Of a DNA stretch of 27,420 nt, positions 15,867 through 23,098 are shown in pieces; within the stretch, counting starts at the first letter, position 1, and each line of letters opens with the position of its first letter. A model generated the notes under the pieces. That model made no database searches and was not told the origin of the DNA. It was given only the letters and a program-made list of their open reading frames with translations. The stretch spans positions 1 to 27,420 of the forward strand of contig SYDD01000050.1 of the NCBI GenBank assembly GCA_005786775.1, written 5' to 3'. The DNA is from Opitutaceae bacterium. Lineage in GTDB: Bacteria > Verrucomicrobiota > Verrucomicrobiia > Opitutales > Opitutaceae. A program made the translations under genes and the position numbers.

Positions 15867-16448
15867 ATGCGGCGGTCCCCTCACCGTCCGTCCCGCCCGC
15901 GCCGGCGCGGGTTCACGCTGCTCGAGATCCTGCTCACGCTGGCCCTCATCGGCCTGTTGTCAGCCTTCCTTGTCGGCGGCTCCGCGCGCCTACTCTCCAC
16001 TCGCGGCGCCACCCCCTCCGAGGTCTTCTGGCAGGCGGTGGCTGAGGCCCGCCGCACCGCCCTGAAGTCTGGCCGCGAAGTGCACCTCCGCTTTGATGGC
16101 GAAACCCGGGCCTTCCTGCTCCTCGACAGCGAGGCACCGGCCCCGGGCCCACTCGGCGAGCCGCCGGCGCCGGAGCGCCCGTTGCGCCGTTTCCCCATTG
16201 CTCCGGAACTGGCCGGCGACCTCGAGGTGGACTTCCTCGGCGCGGCCACCCAGGGCGCCAACGCCATTCTCGTGGGCGGGGTGTTGCTCGAAGCCCGTTC
16301 CCTGCCCCACGCGAGCTTTTACCCGGACGGCACCTGCGCGCCCTTCCGCGCCCAGCTCGCCCGCGCTGGCGGCCGCTCCGTCCTGCGCGTCGACCCCTGG
16401 ACCTGCGCGCCCGTGCTCACGCCCGAAGATGACCGCAACGCACCCTAG
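15867..16448 (+). CDS. gspH: Type II secretion minor pseudopilin GspH-like
   Basis: A 193-residue protein starting 8 bp after gspG; the ATG at 15867 is chosen because it gives a short basic leader (MRRSPHRPSRPRRRG) before 'FTLLEILLTLALIGLLSAFLV' with Glu at +5 and Gly at -1. The C-terminal part ('FWQAVAEARRTALKSGREVHLRFD', then 'ASFYPDGTCAPFRAQL') resembles GspH/FimT-type minor pseudopilins. Assignment to GspH rather than another minor pseudopilin relies on position after gspG and on the FYPDG motif. It overlaps the next gene by 20 bp, indicating translational coupling. Confidence 0.82.
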   Translation: MRRSPHRPSRPRRRGFTLLEILLTLALIGLLSAFLVGGSARLLSTRGATPSEVFWQAVAEARRTALKSGREVHLRFDGETRAFLLLDSEAPAPGPLGEPPAPERPLRRFPIAPELAGDLEVDFLGAATQGANAILVGGVLLEARSLPHASFYPDGTCAPFRAQLARAGGRSVLRVDPWTCAPVLTPEDDRNAP

Positions 16449-16917
16449 GACTGCCCGCGGCTTTACCGTGGTCGAGGTGCTGGCAGCGCTCTCGATCTTC
16501 GCCTTCGCGGCCGTGATGATGGCCTCGGCCTACCTGAACGTCCTCAACAGCTACGAGGCGGCCGCACGCGGGGCCGTGGTGGACGAGGACTTCGCCTTCG
16601 CCCGCCAGCAGGTGCTGCGCGAACCCGACCCGCGGCGGCTGGAGGAAGGCGGGGAGTTCGAGACCGCGGGCGGCCGGCGCGCCAAGTGGTCGGCGGAGAT
16701 CACGCCCACGTCCATCGCAGATGTCTACCGCGTCACCTTCAGCTGCGAGCTCACCTCCACGGACGTCTCGGGACCCGAGCGGCGGAGCCAGGCCTTCCTC
16801 CTCCTGCGGCCGACTTGGGTGACCGACCCGGGCGTGCGCGGGCGCCTGAAGGAGGAGACGAAGACCCGCATCCTCGAACTAAAGACGCGGCGTGAACCGG
16901 AGGCCGGCTCACGATGA
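16429..16917 (+). CDS. gspI: Type II secretion minor pseudopilin GspI-like
   Basis: A 162-residue protein whose ATG at 16429 lies inside the end of gspH. The prepilin signal is MTATHPRTARG then 'FTVVEVLAALSIFAFAAVMM' (Gly at -1, Glu at +5). The 'VVEVLAALSIFA' form is typical of GspI. The soluble part is short and ends in a charged tail (KEETKTRILELKTRREPEAGSR). It overlaps gspJ by 4 bp (ATGA). In other systems GspI forms the tip complex with GspJ and GspK. An open frame back to 16093 is a shadow of gspH. Confidence 0.8.
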   Translation: MTATHPRTARGFTVVEVLAALSIFAFAAVMMASAYLNVLNSYEAAARGAVVDEDFAFARQQVLREPDPRRLEEGGEFETAGGRRAKWSAEITPTSIADVYRVTFSCELTSTDVSGPERRSQAFLLLRPTWVTDPGVRGRLKEETKTRILELKTRREPEAGSR

Positions 16918-17576
16918 GGCCATCCGCCCCCCGCGGCCGGCGCCGCGCCTTCACGTTGCTGGAGATGCTGCTGGCCCTCGCGCTGGTCGCCCTGTTGCTC
17001 GTGGCGATGAGCTCCTTCCTGTTCTCGATGGGGGAACTGTGGGGCCGGCGCGCGGACGTCCGCCTGCTCGACCAGCACGTGCGGGCGGTCACCCGCTTCC
17101 TCGCGCAGGACCTCCGCACCGCCGCGCTCCCGCCCTTCGGCCGGGCCGACGCCGCGACTTTCTCCCTGCCCGAAGTGCGTCCACGCGCCGGGTTGATCGA
17201 GCGCCTGTTCACCTTCGAGCTGCCCGCGGGCAGTCGCCTTTGCGACTGGCCCGGCCCCCCCCTACCGGAGGTCGTGTGCTCCCTCCAGGTGCGCACCAAC
17301 CAGGGGCTCCTCCTACTCTGGCAGTCGCGGCTGGAACGCGGCTTCGGCGAGGAAGCGCCACGCGAAACCCTCATCTCCCCGCTCGCGACGGGCATCTCGT
17401 TTGATTATTACGACCCCGAGGCCCGGCGCTGGACGACCGAGAACCTGCTCAAGCTAGACCCCCAGGGGCAGCCACTGGTGCCGGGACGCCTGCGCCTGAC
17501 CTTCACCCACGGGCAACTCAAGCGGGAGAGCCTCATCGCCGTGCCCGCGGCCGGCGCCGGTCTGCCAGCCTTCTGA
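16914..17576 (+). CDS. gspJ: Type II secretion minor pseudopilin GspJ-like
   Basis: A 220-residue protein with leader MRPSAPRGRRRA and mature N-terminus 'FTLLEMLLALALVALLLVAMSSFL' (Glu at +5; Ala12 at -1 instead of Gly). 'LLDQHVRAVTRFLAQDLRTA' and 'FDYYDPEARRWT' fit GspJ, which has a long helix followed by a beta domain with a Y-x-x-x-x-x-W motif. It starts within an ATGA overlap with gspI and is followed 3 bp later by gspK. Confidence 0.82.
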   Translation: MRPSAPRGRRRAFTLLEMLLALALVALLLVAMSSFLFSMGELWGRRADVRLLDQHVRAVTRFLAQDLRTAALPPFGRADAATFSLPEVRPRAGLIERLFTFELPAGSRLCDWPGPPLPEVVCSLQVRTNQGLLLLWQSRLERGFGEEAPRETLISPLATGISFDYYDPEARRWTTENLLKLDPQGQPLVPGRLRLTFTHGQLKRESLIAVPAAGAGLPAF

Positions 17577-17579
17577 ACG

Positions 17580-18719
17580 ATGCCGGCGCTCCTCCCGTGC
17601 TCTGCCCGCCGCCGCACGTCCCGCGGCTCCGTCATCGTGGTCGTGCTGACCACCCTGATGTTCGCGGCCTTCGCGCTGGTGGCGTTCATGGACCGAGCGG
17701 CGGTGGATCTGCTCGTTGATCACCGCGAGTCGGTGAAGCGCCGCCTACGCGTGGAGGCCTTTTCGGCGCTGGAGCTGACCTTGGGGGTGCTCGCTGAGTT
17801 TAAGGAAGCGGGTAACGGCCTGCGTAGCCCCGCCGAGGGCTGGGACGACCCGCTGGGATTCGCGGGCTACGAGCCGGAGGAAGGCCGCACGGTAACCGTC
17901 ACCTTCAGCGACGAGAGCGGCAAGCTGTCGCTGCCCCGCACCTCGCCCCAGACGCTCCTGCAATTGCTCCTGTACTGGGACGTGCCGAAGGCGCGCGCGG
18001 AGGAGGTGGTGGACTCACTCCTCGGCTGGATGAAGCCAGGTCACGTCTACAGTACCCCTTGGCAGCCTGACTACGCGTCGAAGCCGGTGCCTTACCGGCC
18101 GCCCGGGCGGCCGCTGCGCTCCTTTCACGAACTGGCTGCGATCGAAAAGGCGCGCGAGTTTTTCTACGATGAAACGGGGCGGCCCAACGCCTACTGGCGG
18201 CGCTTCGCGGAGAATGTCTCCCTGTTCGATTTCCCGCAGCCGAACCTGAACGGCGCACGGCCCGATGTCCTAGCCGCTCTCGGACAATACGGGCCGGAGC
18301 AGGCCAAGGGGATGTCGGACTTCCTGCGCGGGGAAGGCCGGTTCGAGCGCGGCGGCCCCGGCGTGTTCCGCAACCCGCAGGAGATCGGCCAAGTCGCGGG
18401 CCCCGCTGGCAATCCAGCCGGCTTCGCGCTCAACCTTTCCGCCCTGCGCATCCACGTGCTGGTGCGTGAGGGGCGCAATGAATACCGGCTCGCAGTCGTA
18501 GTCGCTGCCCCTGGCGCCGCCTCCGCAGTGCCTCCCGGAATGCCCCCCGGGCTCGTAAAAGCGGAGCCCCGCCCCGGCGTCACCCCGACCCCAACTCCCA
18601 CGCCGACCACTCCCGCGGCGCCCACCAGAGCCGGCGCCACCGAAGAGCGCCTACGCTACCCGTGGGTGATCCTGGAGGTGCGCGAGAACGAAGACATTCC
18701 CCGGGAGACCACGGAGTGA
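17580..18719 (+). CDS. gspK: Type II secretion tip pseudopilin GspK
   Basis: A 379-residue protein with leader MPALLPCSARRRTSRG then 'SVIVVVLTTLMFAAFALVAF'. The +5 residue is Val, not Glu, as is known for GspK, the pseudopilus tip. The large soluble domain has 'VTFSDESGKLSLPRTSPQTLLQLLLYW' (107-133) and 'AEEVVDSLLGWMKPG' (140-154), characteristic of GspK's SAM-like domain, followed by 'SFHELAAI' (181-188). Near the C-terminus is a Thr-Pro repeat tract (335-345) between 'PGMPPGLVKAEPRPGV' and the final beta strand; this linker is not a usual GspK feature. It starts 3 bp after gspJ. gspL begins about 67 bp downstream. Confidence 0.88.
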   Translation: MPALLPCSARRRTSRGSVIVVVLTTLMFAAFALVAFMDRAAVDLLVDHRESVKRRLRVEAFSALELTLGVLAEFKEAGNGLRSPAEGWDDPLGFAGYEPEEGRTVTVTFSDESGKLSLPRTSPQTLLQLLLYWDVPKARAEEVVDSLLGWMKPGHVYSTPWQPDYASKPVPYRPPGRPLRSFHELAAIEKAREFFYDETGRPNAYWRRFAENVSLFDFPQPNLNGARPDVLAALGQYGPEQAKGMSDFLRGEGRFERGGPGVFRNPQEIGQVAGPAGNPAGFALNLSALRIHVLVREGRNEYRLAVVVAAPGAASAVPPGMPPGLVKAEPRPGVTPTPTPTPTTPAAPTRAGATEERLRYPWVILEVRENEDIPRETTE

Positions 18720-18786
18720 GCTACGGCGCGGCCTCTGCGGTCTTGTTCTCCGGGCGCTGCTCGTGCCTAGTACCTCTTACTCCCTG

Positions 18787-19959
18787 ATGGCTTCGATCCT
18801 CAGTTTCCTCCGCGCCGGACCGCCGCCCCCCCGGGTGGCGCTGCTGCCGGACAGCGCCTTCTTCAGCCGGGCTATCCCGGTGCCGGAGGGAGCCCAACCG
18901 GCCGAGGTGGCCGCCGCAGTAGAACTCAGCCTCGAGGCCGCCTCCCCCTTCCCCCTCGCCCAACTGTATCACGGCTGGTACTGGCGGCCCGGATCGCCTC
19001 ACGCCCTCGCCTTCGCCGCCTACCGGCGTCGCTTCTCCGCCGACGAGGTCGCGGCCTGGGCGGACGCGGAACTCGTCCTGCCCGCCTTCGCCACCGCCTT
19101 CGGCCAGACCCCAGATGCCGGCTCCGCGGTGATCGTGCCCGGCAAAGACGAGCTCACCGGCGTAGTCTGGGGCGCAGGTCCAGTCCCCGAGCTTCTGCTC
19201 ACGCGGCCCCTTCCCCCCGAGGCCGACGAAAACGTCCGCGCGGCCGCGCAAGCGGCACTCCTCGATGACCTCGGCGCGTCGGGCCCCGTGATCGCTCTGG
19301 GTGCGGCCCCGGCCCCACTGGCGGCGACGCGCGACCGCGAAGTCAGTTTCCGCAGCGGGGATTTTACGGCGCGACTCGACGCGGCGGCGACCGTCGCGAT
19401 CGACGTGCGAGACAAGGCCGACCTCGCCGCCCTGCGCCGCGGCCGTCGCCGCGACGTGATCCTGTGGCGGACCTTCACCGGCCTAGCCGCGGCCCTCTTC
19501 TTGCTGGGCCTCGGAGAACTGGCCCTCGCTGGAGGAAGCGTCTGGCAGCGCGCGCGCGCGCAGCAGTTGGCCGCGCAGAAACCGCTGGTCGACAAGATCA
19601 GCGGAGTGCACGAGCTAACCCGGAAGATCGAGGAACTGGCCACCAAACGCCTGCAACCGCTGGAGATGATGACCCAGCTCACCGGCGTGGACCTCGAGCG
19701 GAAGCCGCCGGAGATCCAGTTCACCCGCATCCAGGCCGACCAGTCGAAGGGCCTCTATACCCTGTTCGTCGAGGGCAAGACCACTAATCCCGCCAAGGTC
19801 TCCGAGTACGAGGCGGCCCTCCGGAAGTTGCCTTCGATCGCCAAGGTAGAGGCGCCGATCTCGCAGGTGAAGGGCGACCAGGCCCAGTTCACGCTCACCG
19901 CCGTGTTCAAGCCCGAGGCGCTGCTGCCCAAGGAGGATCCCGCTCCCCCCGCCAAATGA
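18787..19959 (+). CDS. gspL: Type II secretion GspL/PilMN-like inner-membrane assembly protein
   Basis: A 390-residue protein with a cytoplasmic N-terminal domain (about 1-225, 'VELSLEAASPFPLAQLYHGWYW' as in PilM/GspL-type proteins), one membrane segment at about 228-250 (RTFTGLAAALFLLGLGELALAG), then a coiled coil (251-300) and a periplasmic ferredoxin-like domain ('GLYTLFVEGKTTNPAKVSEYEAALRKLPSI' at 322-351). This is the GspL architecture: it couples the GspE ATPase to the pseudopilus base. The ATG at 18787 (MASILSFLRAG) is chosen; an in-frame GTG at 18763 is possible. Function rests mostly on architecture and on position between gspK and gspM. It overlaps gspM by 4 bp. A 14-bp GC dinucleotide run lies at 19548-19561. 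Confidence 0.78.
   Translation: MASILSFLRAGPPPPRVALLPDSAFFSRAIPVPEGAQPAEVAAAVELSLEAASPFPLAQLYHGWYWRPGSPHALAFAAYRRRFSADEVAAWADAELVLPAFATAFGQTPDAGSAVIVPGKDELTGVVWGAGPVPELLLTRPLPPEADENVRAAAQAALLDDLGASGPVIALGAAPAPLAATRDREVSFRSGDFTARLDAAATVAIDVRDKADLAALRRGRRRDVILWRTFTGLAAALFLLGLGELALAGGSVWQRARAQQLAAQKPLVDKISGVHELTRKIEELATKRLQPLEMMTQLTGVDLERKPPEIQFTRIQADQSKGLYTLFVEGKTTNPAKVSEYEAALRKLPSIAKVEAPISQVKGDQAQFTLTAVFKPEALLPKEDPAPPAK
19548..19561. repeat. Short (GC)7 dinucleotide run inside gspL
   Basis: Seven GC units in a row encode Arg-Ala-Arg-Ala in the coiled coil after the GspL membrane helix. It is a possible slippage site; the frame is intact here. Confidence 0.6.
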
Positions 19960-20495
19960 TCCGCACCCTGCGCCATCTTTTCCTCAGCCGGCTCCTGCGG
20001 GAGAAACTCCTCCTCGTCGCCTTCGTGGGCATCGGCGCCCTCTGGTGGCTCTCCGCCTTCGCCGACCGGGCCGGCGCCTTCCGACGGGAGGCGCATCTCA
20101 CCACGCTCCGGCTCGGCGAGCAGTCCCAGTGGATCCGTAACCGGACCGTGATCGAGGAAACCGCCCAGCGTACCGCCGGCCGCCTCGACCCCGCTCGCGC
20201 CCTCAACGGCAACCAGCTGGTCACCATCGTGGCGCAGCTGGCCACTGAGGCGGGCCTGAAGAACGCCGTTTCCGGCACCCCAGCGACGGAGCGCAGCGGG
20301 CAGTTCGCGATCCACTCCTCCGACTTCGCGATCAACCAGGCTGACTGGGAACCGCTGCGGAAGTTCTACGAGGCCCTCCAGGCCCGCTCCCCCTACATTT
20401 CGGTCGAACGCTTCGCCCTGAGCGCGGCGCCCAACGCTGCCGCCCGGCTCTCGCTCAACCTCAGAGTGGTGTCCGTGGAACTGGTCAACCCCTGA
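19956..20495 (+). CDS. gspM: Type II secretion GspM/PilO-like inner-membrane protein
   Basis: A 179-residue bitopic protein: a basic N-terminus (MIRTLRHLFLSRLLREK), one membrane helix ('LLLVAFVGIGALWWLSAFA', about 18-36), a short coiled coil, and a periplasmic ferredoxin-like domain ('LVTIVAQLATEAGLKNAV' near 88-105, 'PLRKFYEALQARSPYISVERFAL' near 133-155). This matches the GspM/PilO plan, which pairs with GspL. Its ATG overlaps the gspL stop (ATGA), so the two are translationally coupled. Sequence similarity to GspM is weak, as usual for this family, and the call depends on context. Confidence 0.75.
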   Translation: MIRTLRHLFLSRLLREKLLLVAFVGIGALWWLSAFADRAGAFRREAHLTTLRLGEQSQWIRNRTVIEETAQRTAGRLDPARALNGNQLVTIVAQLATEAGLKNAVSGTPATERSGQFAIHSSDFAINQADWEPLRKFYEALQARSPYISVERFALSAAPNAAARLSLNLRVVSVELVNP

Positions 20496-20502
20496 TCCCG
20501 CC

Positions 20503-21333
20503 GTGATCCACCTCCACGCCACCCTCGGTGGCCTCCTGCTCGAGCAGCTGGGCGTCTTCCGTCCCGCGCCGCGCGACTTCTCGATCGATAGCCTCTTTCG
20601 CGCGGCGGATCCCGTCGCCTTCGCCCAGGCAGCTCTCGCGGCCGCCGGCGCGCCGGTCCCGCCTCCCACCCACCGCCTCGCGCCCCTCCAGTCGCAGGAA
20701 ATCTGGGCCGCAGGCGTGACCTACCTCCGCAGCAAAAGCGCCCGGATGGCCGAATCCCGCGACGCCGGCGGCGGCACCTTCTACGATAAGGTTTACGACG
20801 CGGATCGCCCCGAACTTTTCTTCAAAGCTACCCCGCACCGCACCGTCGCCCCGGACGCGCCCGTGCGCATCCGCGCGGACGCCCGCTGGAGCGTCCCCGA
20901 GCCCGAGCTTACCCTCGCCCTCAACGCCGCCGGCCGTATTTTCGGGTACACCATCGGGAACGATATGAGCTCCCGGGACATCGAGGGCGAAAACCCCCTC
21001 TACCTCCCGCAGGCCAAGGTCTACGACGGCTGCGCCGCCCTTGGCCCCTGCCTCGTCGTAACCGCGGACCTGCCCGCGCCCGACACCCCGATCCGCCTAG
21101 AAATCCTCCGCGCCGGCCAGACCGTCTTCTCCGGCGAGACCCAAGTCGGCCGCATCCGACGCCCCTTGCCGTCCCTTGCCGACTGGCTCTTCCGGGAGAA
21201 CCGCTTCCCCTCGGGCGCCTACCTGATGACCGGAACGGGGATCGTACCACCCGACGAGTTCACGCTGCATTCGGGCGACGAGGTACGCATCTCCCTGCCG
21301 CCGGTCGGGACACTGCGGAATTCGGTTGCTTGA
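20503..21333 (+). CDS. Fumarylacetoacetate hydrolase (FAH) family enzyme
   Basis: A 276-residue cytoplasmic enzyme with a GTG start 7 bp after gspM. The FAH fold is shown by 'WAAGVTYLRSKSARM' (68-82), 'YDADRPELFFKATPHR' (98-113), the metal-binding 'EPELTLAL' (133-140, Glu133 and Glu135), 'GYTIGNDMSSRDIEGENP' (148-165, Asp154) and 'AKVYDGCAALGPCLV' (171-185, Lys172). These match the FAH subgroup that includes sugar-acid enzymes such as 2-keto-3-deoxy-arabonate dehydratase and 2,4-diketo-3-deoxy-fuconate hydrolase, so a role in sugar-acid breakdown is plausible. The exact substrate cannot be told. The tight spacing to the secretion genes suggests co-transcription, but the functions seem unrelated. 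Confidence 0.85.
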   Translation: MIHLHATLGGLLLEQLGVFRPAPRDFSIDSLFRAADPVAFAQAALAAAGAPVPPPTHRLAPLQSQEIWAAGVTYLRSKSARMAESRDAGGGTFYDKVYDADRPELFFKATPHRTVAPDAPVRIRADARWSVPEPELTLALNAAGRIFGYTIGNDMSSRDIEGENPLYLPQAKVYDGCAALGPCLVVTADLPAPDTPIRLEILRAGQTVFSGETQVGRIRRPLPSLADWLFRENRFPSGAYLMTGTGIVPPDEFTLHSGDEVRISLPPVGTLRNSVA

Positions 21334-21690
21334 GGACGCTTGGCTTGCGCGCTGGCGCGGCGCGGCGAGCGGGCAACCGATTTTCGGTCGAGGAAGCATC
21401 CCTCGGGCCAAGCCAGCGGCAAGCGGGTTGAGCGCTTCTGCTTCCCGGGCAGCGCCCCGCCTCAACCGCCGCGGGCCTTGCGGGCCGGGACGGAACGCTG
21501 GCTCCCGGCCGGCGGCACCACTTCCGTGGCCGAGACCGCGGGCGGCTCCCCACTTTCAACCACCGCCGCGTCCCCAATCTTCACCTCGGCCTTGAAGCGC
21601 TCGTCCGCCGCAGCCAGCGCGCCCGCGAGCCGGCAAACCGGACGCGGGCACGGGCAGCAGGGTAGCGCGGACGGCGACTCGGCGCGTGAA
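21334..21690. other. Non-coding stretch between convergent genes, with small hairpins
   Basis: No intact gene is supported in these 357 bases. Near the FAH stop there are two small adjacent hairpins: CCGATTTTCGG at 21377-21387, and CGAGG/CCTCG arms within 21389-21405. They may serve as terminators for either converging gene. The right part may hold a gene remnant, listed separately. Confidence 0.5.
21462..21625 (-). pseudogene. Possible 3' remnant of an unidentified gene
   Basis: On the minus strand a frame ends with TGA at 21462-21464 and reads '...LAGALAAADERFKAEVKIGD', then 'AAVVESGEPPAVSATEV', 'VPPAGSQRSVPARKARGG'. Its mix of Glu, Lys, Asp, Val and Ile is unlike the Arg/Pro/Ala pattern of shadow frames in this GC-rich DNA. 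No plausible ATG, GTG or TTG start exists before this stretch, and upstream the frame becomes Cys/Pro/Arg-rich and then meets a stop inside the 3' end of the Gfo/Idh/MocA gene. It may be the tail of a gene otherwise lost, or chance. The left boundary of the intact-looking part is approximate. I do not recognise the family. Confidence 0.3.
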
Positions 21691-23034
21691 TCAGCCCTGC
21701 AGCGGCCAGCCGGCGCGGTAAGCGCGGCTCAGGAAGGCGTTGGCCGCGGCGTCATCCGTCTGGCCGGTCTGGCCATCGTACTTCAGCCGCTTGCCCGCCC
21801 GATAGGCCACCAGACCCAAGGCCATGCACTCGGTCATCAGGCCGTTGTAGTCGAAGTTGCAAGACGTCTTCGTGACGTCGCCCTTGCAGGCGTTGATCCA
21901 TTCCTCCTGGAAGTCGCCGATGGGCGGAATCTGCTTCTCGCGCGGCCGCGGGATGTAGTCGGCCGGATCCGCTTTCGCGTCGGGGATGAGCATCCGCGTG
22001 CTGAAGTCGGACAGCAGCACGCCCTTGTTGCCCTTGAACATCGCGCCGTGGCCGATGCCATCGAGGTCGATGAACTTCTTCGGCGAAGTCGGGAAGACCT
22101 TGCCCTGGTACCAGCTGAGGCGGATCTCGGGGCGCCAGGCATTAGCGGGGAGCTGCCAGTGGGCCTGCAGCTTCACCGGGGTGACGTCAGGATTGAACGG
22201 ATCCCCGGAAGCCTCGACGGACGTCGGGTACGTGGCGTCGAGGGCGTTCCAGGCGAGGTCCATCGTGTGGGCGCCCATATCGCCGATCTGGCCGGTGCCG
22301 AAGTCCCAAAACATGTTCCACTGAAGGCAATTCGCGCCCGCGCGGCCCGAGAAGTAATCGGGATTGTACGGGTGCATCGGCGAGGGCCCGATCCACTGGT
22401 CGTAATGCAGCGTCGCGGGCGGCGTGCCCTCGGCGGGCAGATAGCCGGGCCGGGGCAGCTGGCGGTTGCCCCACGCAAAAGCACCCTGCAAATTACCCAC
22501 CGCGCCGTCGCGGACCATCTCCTTCACCCGCTGGAAATTCGGGATGGCGTGCCGCTGCGTGCCCGCCTGCGTCGCAAGCTTGCTCCGCTTCTTCAGGTAC
22601 AGCGCGCGCACCGCTCGCGCCTCGGAGACCGTCAACGCGATCGGCTTCTCCATGTACACGTGCTTGTCGCGGTTCATCGCCCAAATCGCGATGTGCGCGT
22701 GATGGTGGTCCGGCGTGCAGCAGACGACTGCGTCGATATTCTTCTCCTTGTCCAGCAGCACGCGCCAATCGGTGTAGGTGCGCGCATTGGGGAAAGCCTT
22801 TAGGGCATCGGGGAACCGGAGCTCGTTCACGTCGCACAGCGCGACGACGTTCTCCTTCATCAGCGTGTTGTAGTGAGCCAGACCGCGGCCCCACACACCG
22901 ATGAGCGCGATGTTGAGCTTCTTGCTCGGGGTGTTTTGCCCGAAAAGGGTGGCCGAAGGCAGCAGGAGGAGGCCGGCGCCGGAAGCGCTGGCCGACTGGA
23001 GAAAACGACGACGGGGGAGCGTGGCGGGGTGCAT
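21691..23034 (-). CDS. Tat-exported Gfo/Idh/MocA family oxidoreductase
   Basis: A 447-residue NAD(P)-dependent oxidoreductase. It starts with a twin-arginine signal (MHPATLPRRRFLQSASASGAGLLLLPS), so it is probably exported folded with its cofactor. The Rossmann motif 'NIALIGVWGRGLAHY' (41-55) has Gly46/Gly49/Gly51, and the family's 'EKPIAL' is at 129-134. The C-terminal half has 'WNMFWDFGTGQIGDMGAHTMDLAWNAL', typical of the large Tat-type Gfo/Idh/MocA group of Verrucomicrobiota, Planctomycetota and Bacteroidota, often linked to sugar or inositol chemistry. It lies 64 bp downstream of the DUF1501 gene on the same strand, likely one transcript. The substrate is unknown. Confidence 0.92.
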   Translation of the reverse strand: MHPATLPRRRFLQSASASGAGLLLLPSATLFGQNTPSKKLNIALIGVWGRGLAHYNTLMKENVVALCDVNELRFPDALKAFPNARTYTDWRVLLDKEKNIDAVVCCTPDHHHAHIAIWAMNRDKHVYMEKPIALTVSEARAVRALYLKKRSKLATQAGTQRHAIPNFQRVKEMVRDGAVGNLQGAFAWGNRQLPRPGYLPAEGTPPATLHYDQWIGPSPMHPYNPDYFSGRAGANCLQWNMFWDFGTGQIGDMGAHTMDLAWNALDATYPTSVEASGDPFNPDVTPVKLQAHWQLPANAWRPEIRLSWYQGKVFPTSPKKFIDLDGIGHGAMFKGNKGVLLSDFSTRMLIPDAKADPADYIPRPREKQIPPIGDFQEEWINACKGDVTKTSCNFDYNGLMTECMALGLVAYRAGKRLKYDGQTGQTDDAAANAFLSRAYRAGWPLQG

Positions 23035-23098
23035 CAGGGGAAGGCCTGCAGCGTGCGACCCGCCCCGGAACGCGTCAACGCCGCGCTCAGCTTTCGGC

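Noticed and set aside
18541..18640. Tandem repeat suggesting a CRISPR or phase-variation tract
   Set aside because: It is a coding Thr-Pro linker in gspK with irregular units and no spacers.
21340..22803. 487-residue plus-strand open frame
   Set aside because: It is antisense to the Gfo/Idh/MocA gene, whose family motifs are clear; the frame is a GC-codon shadow.
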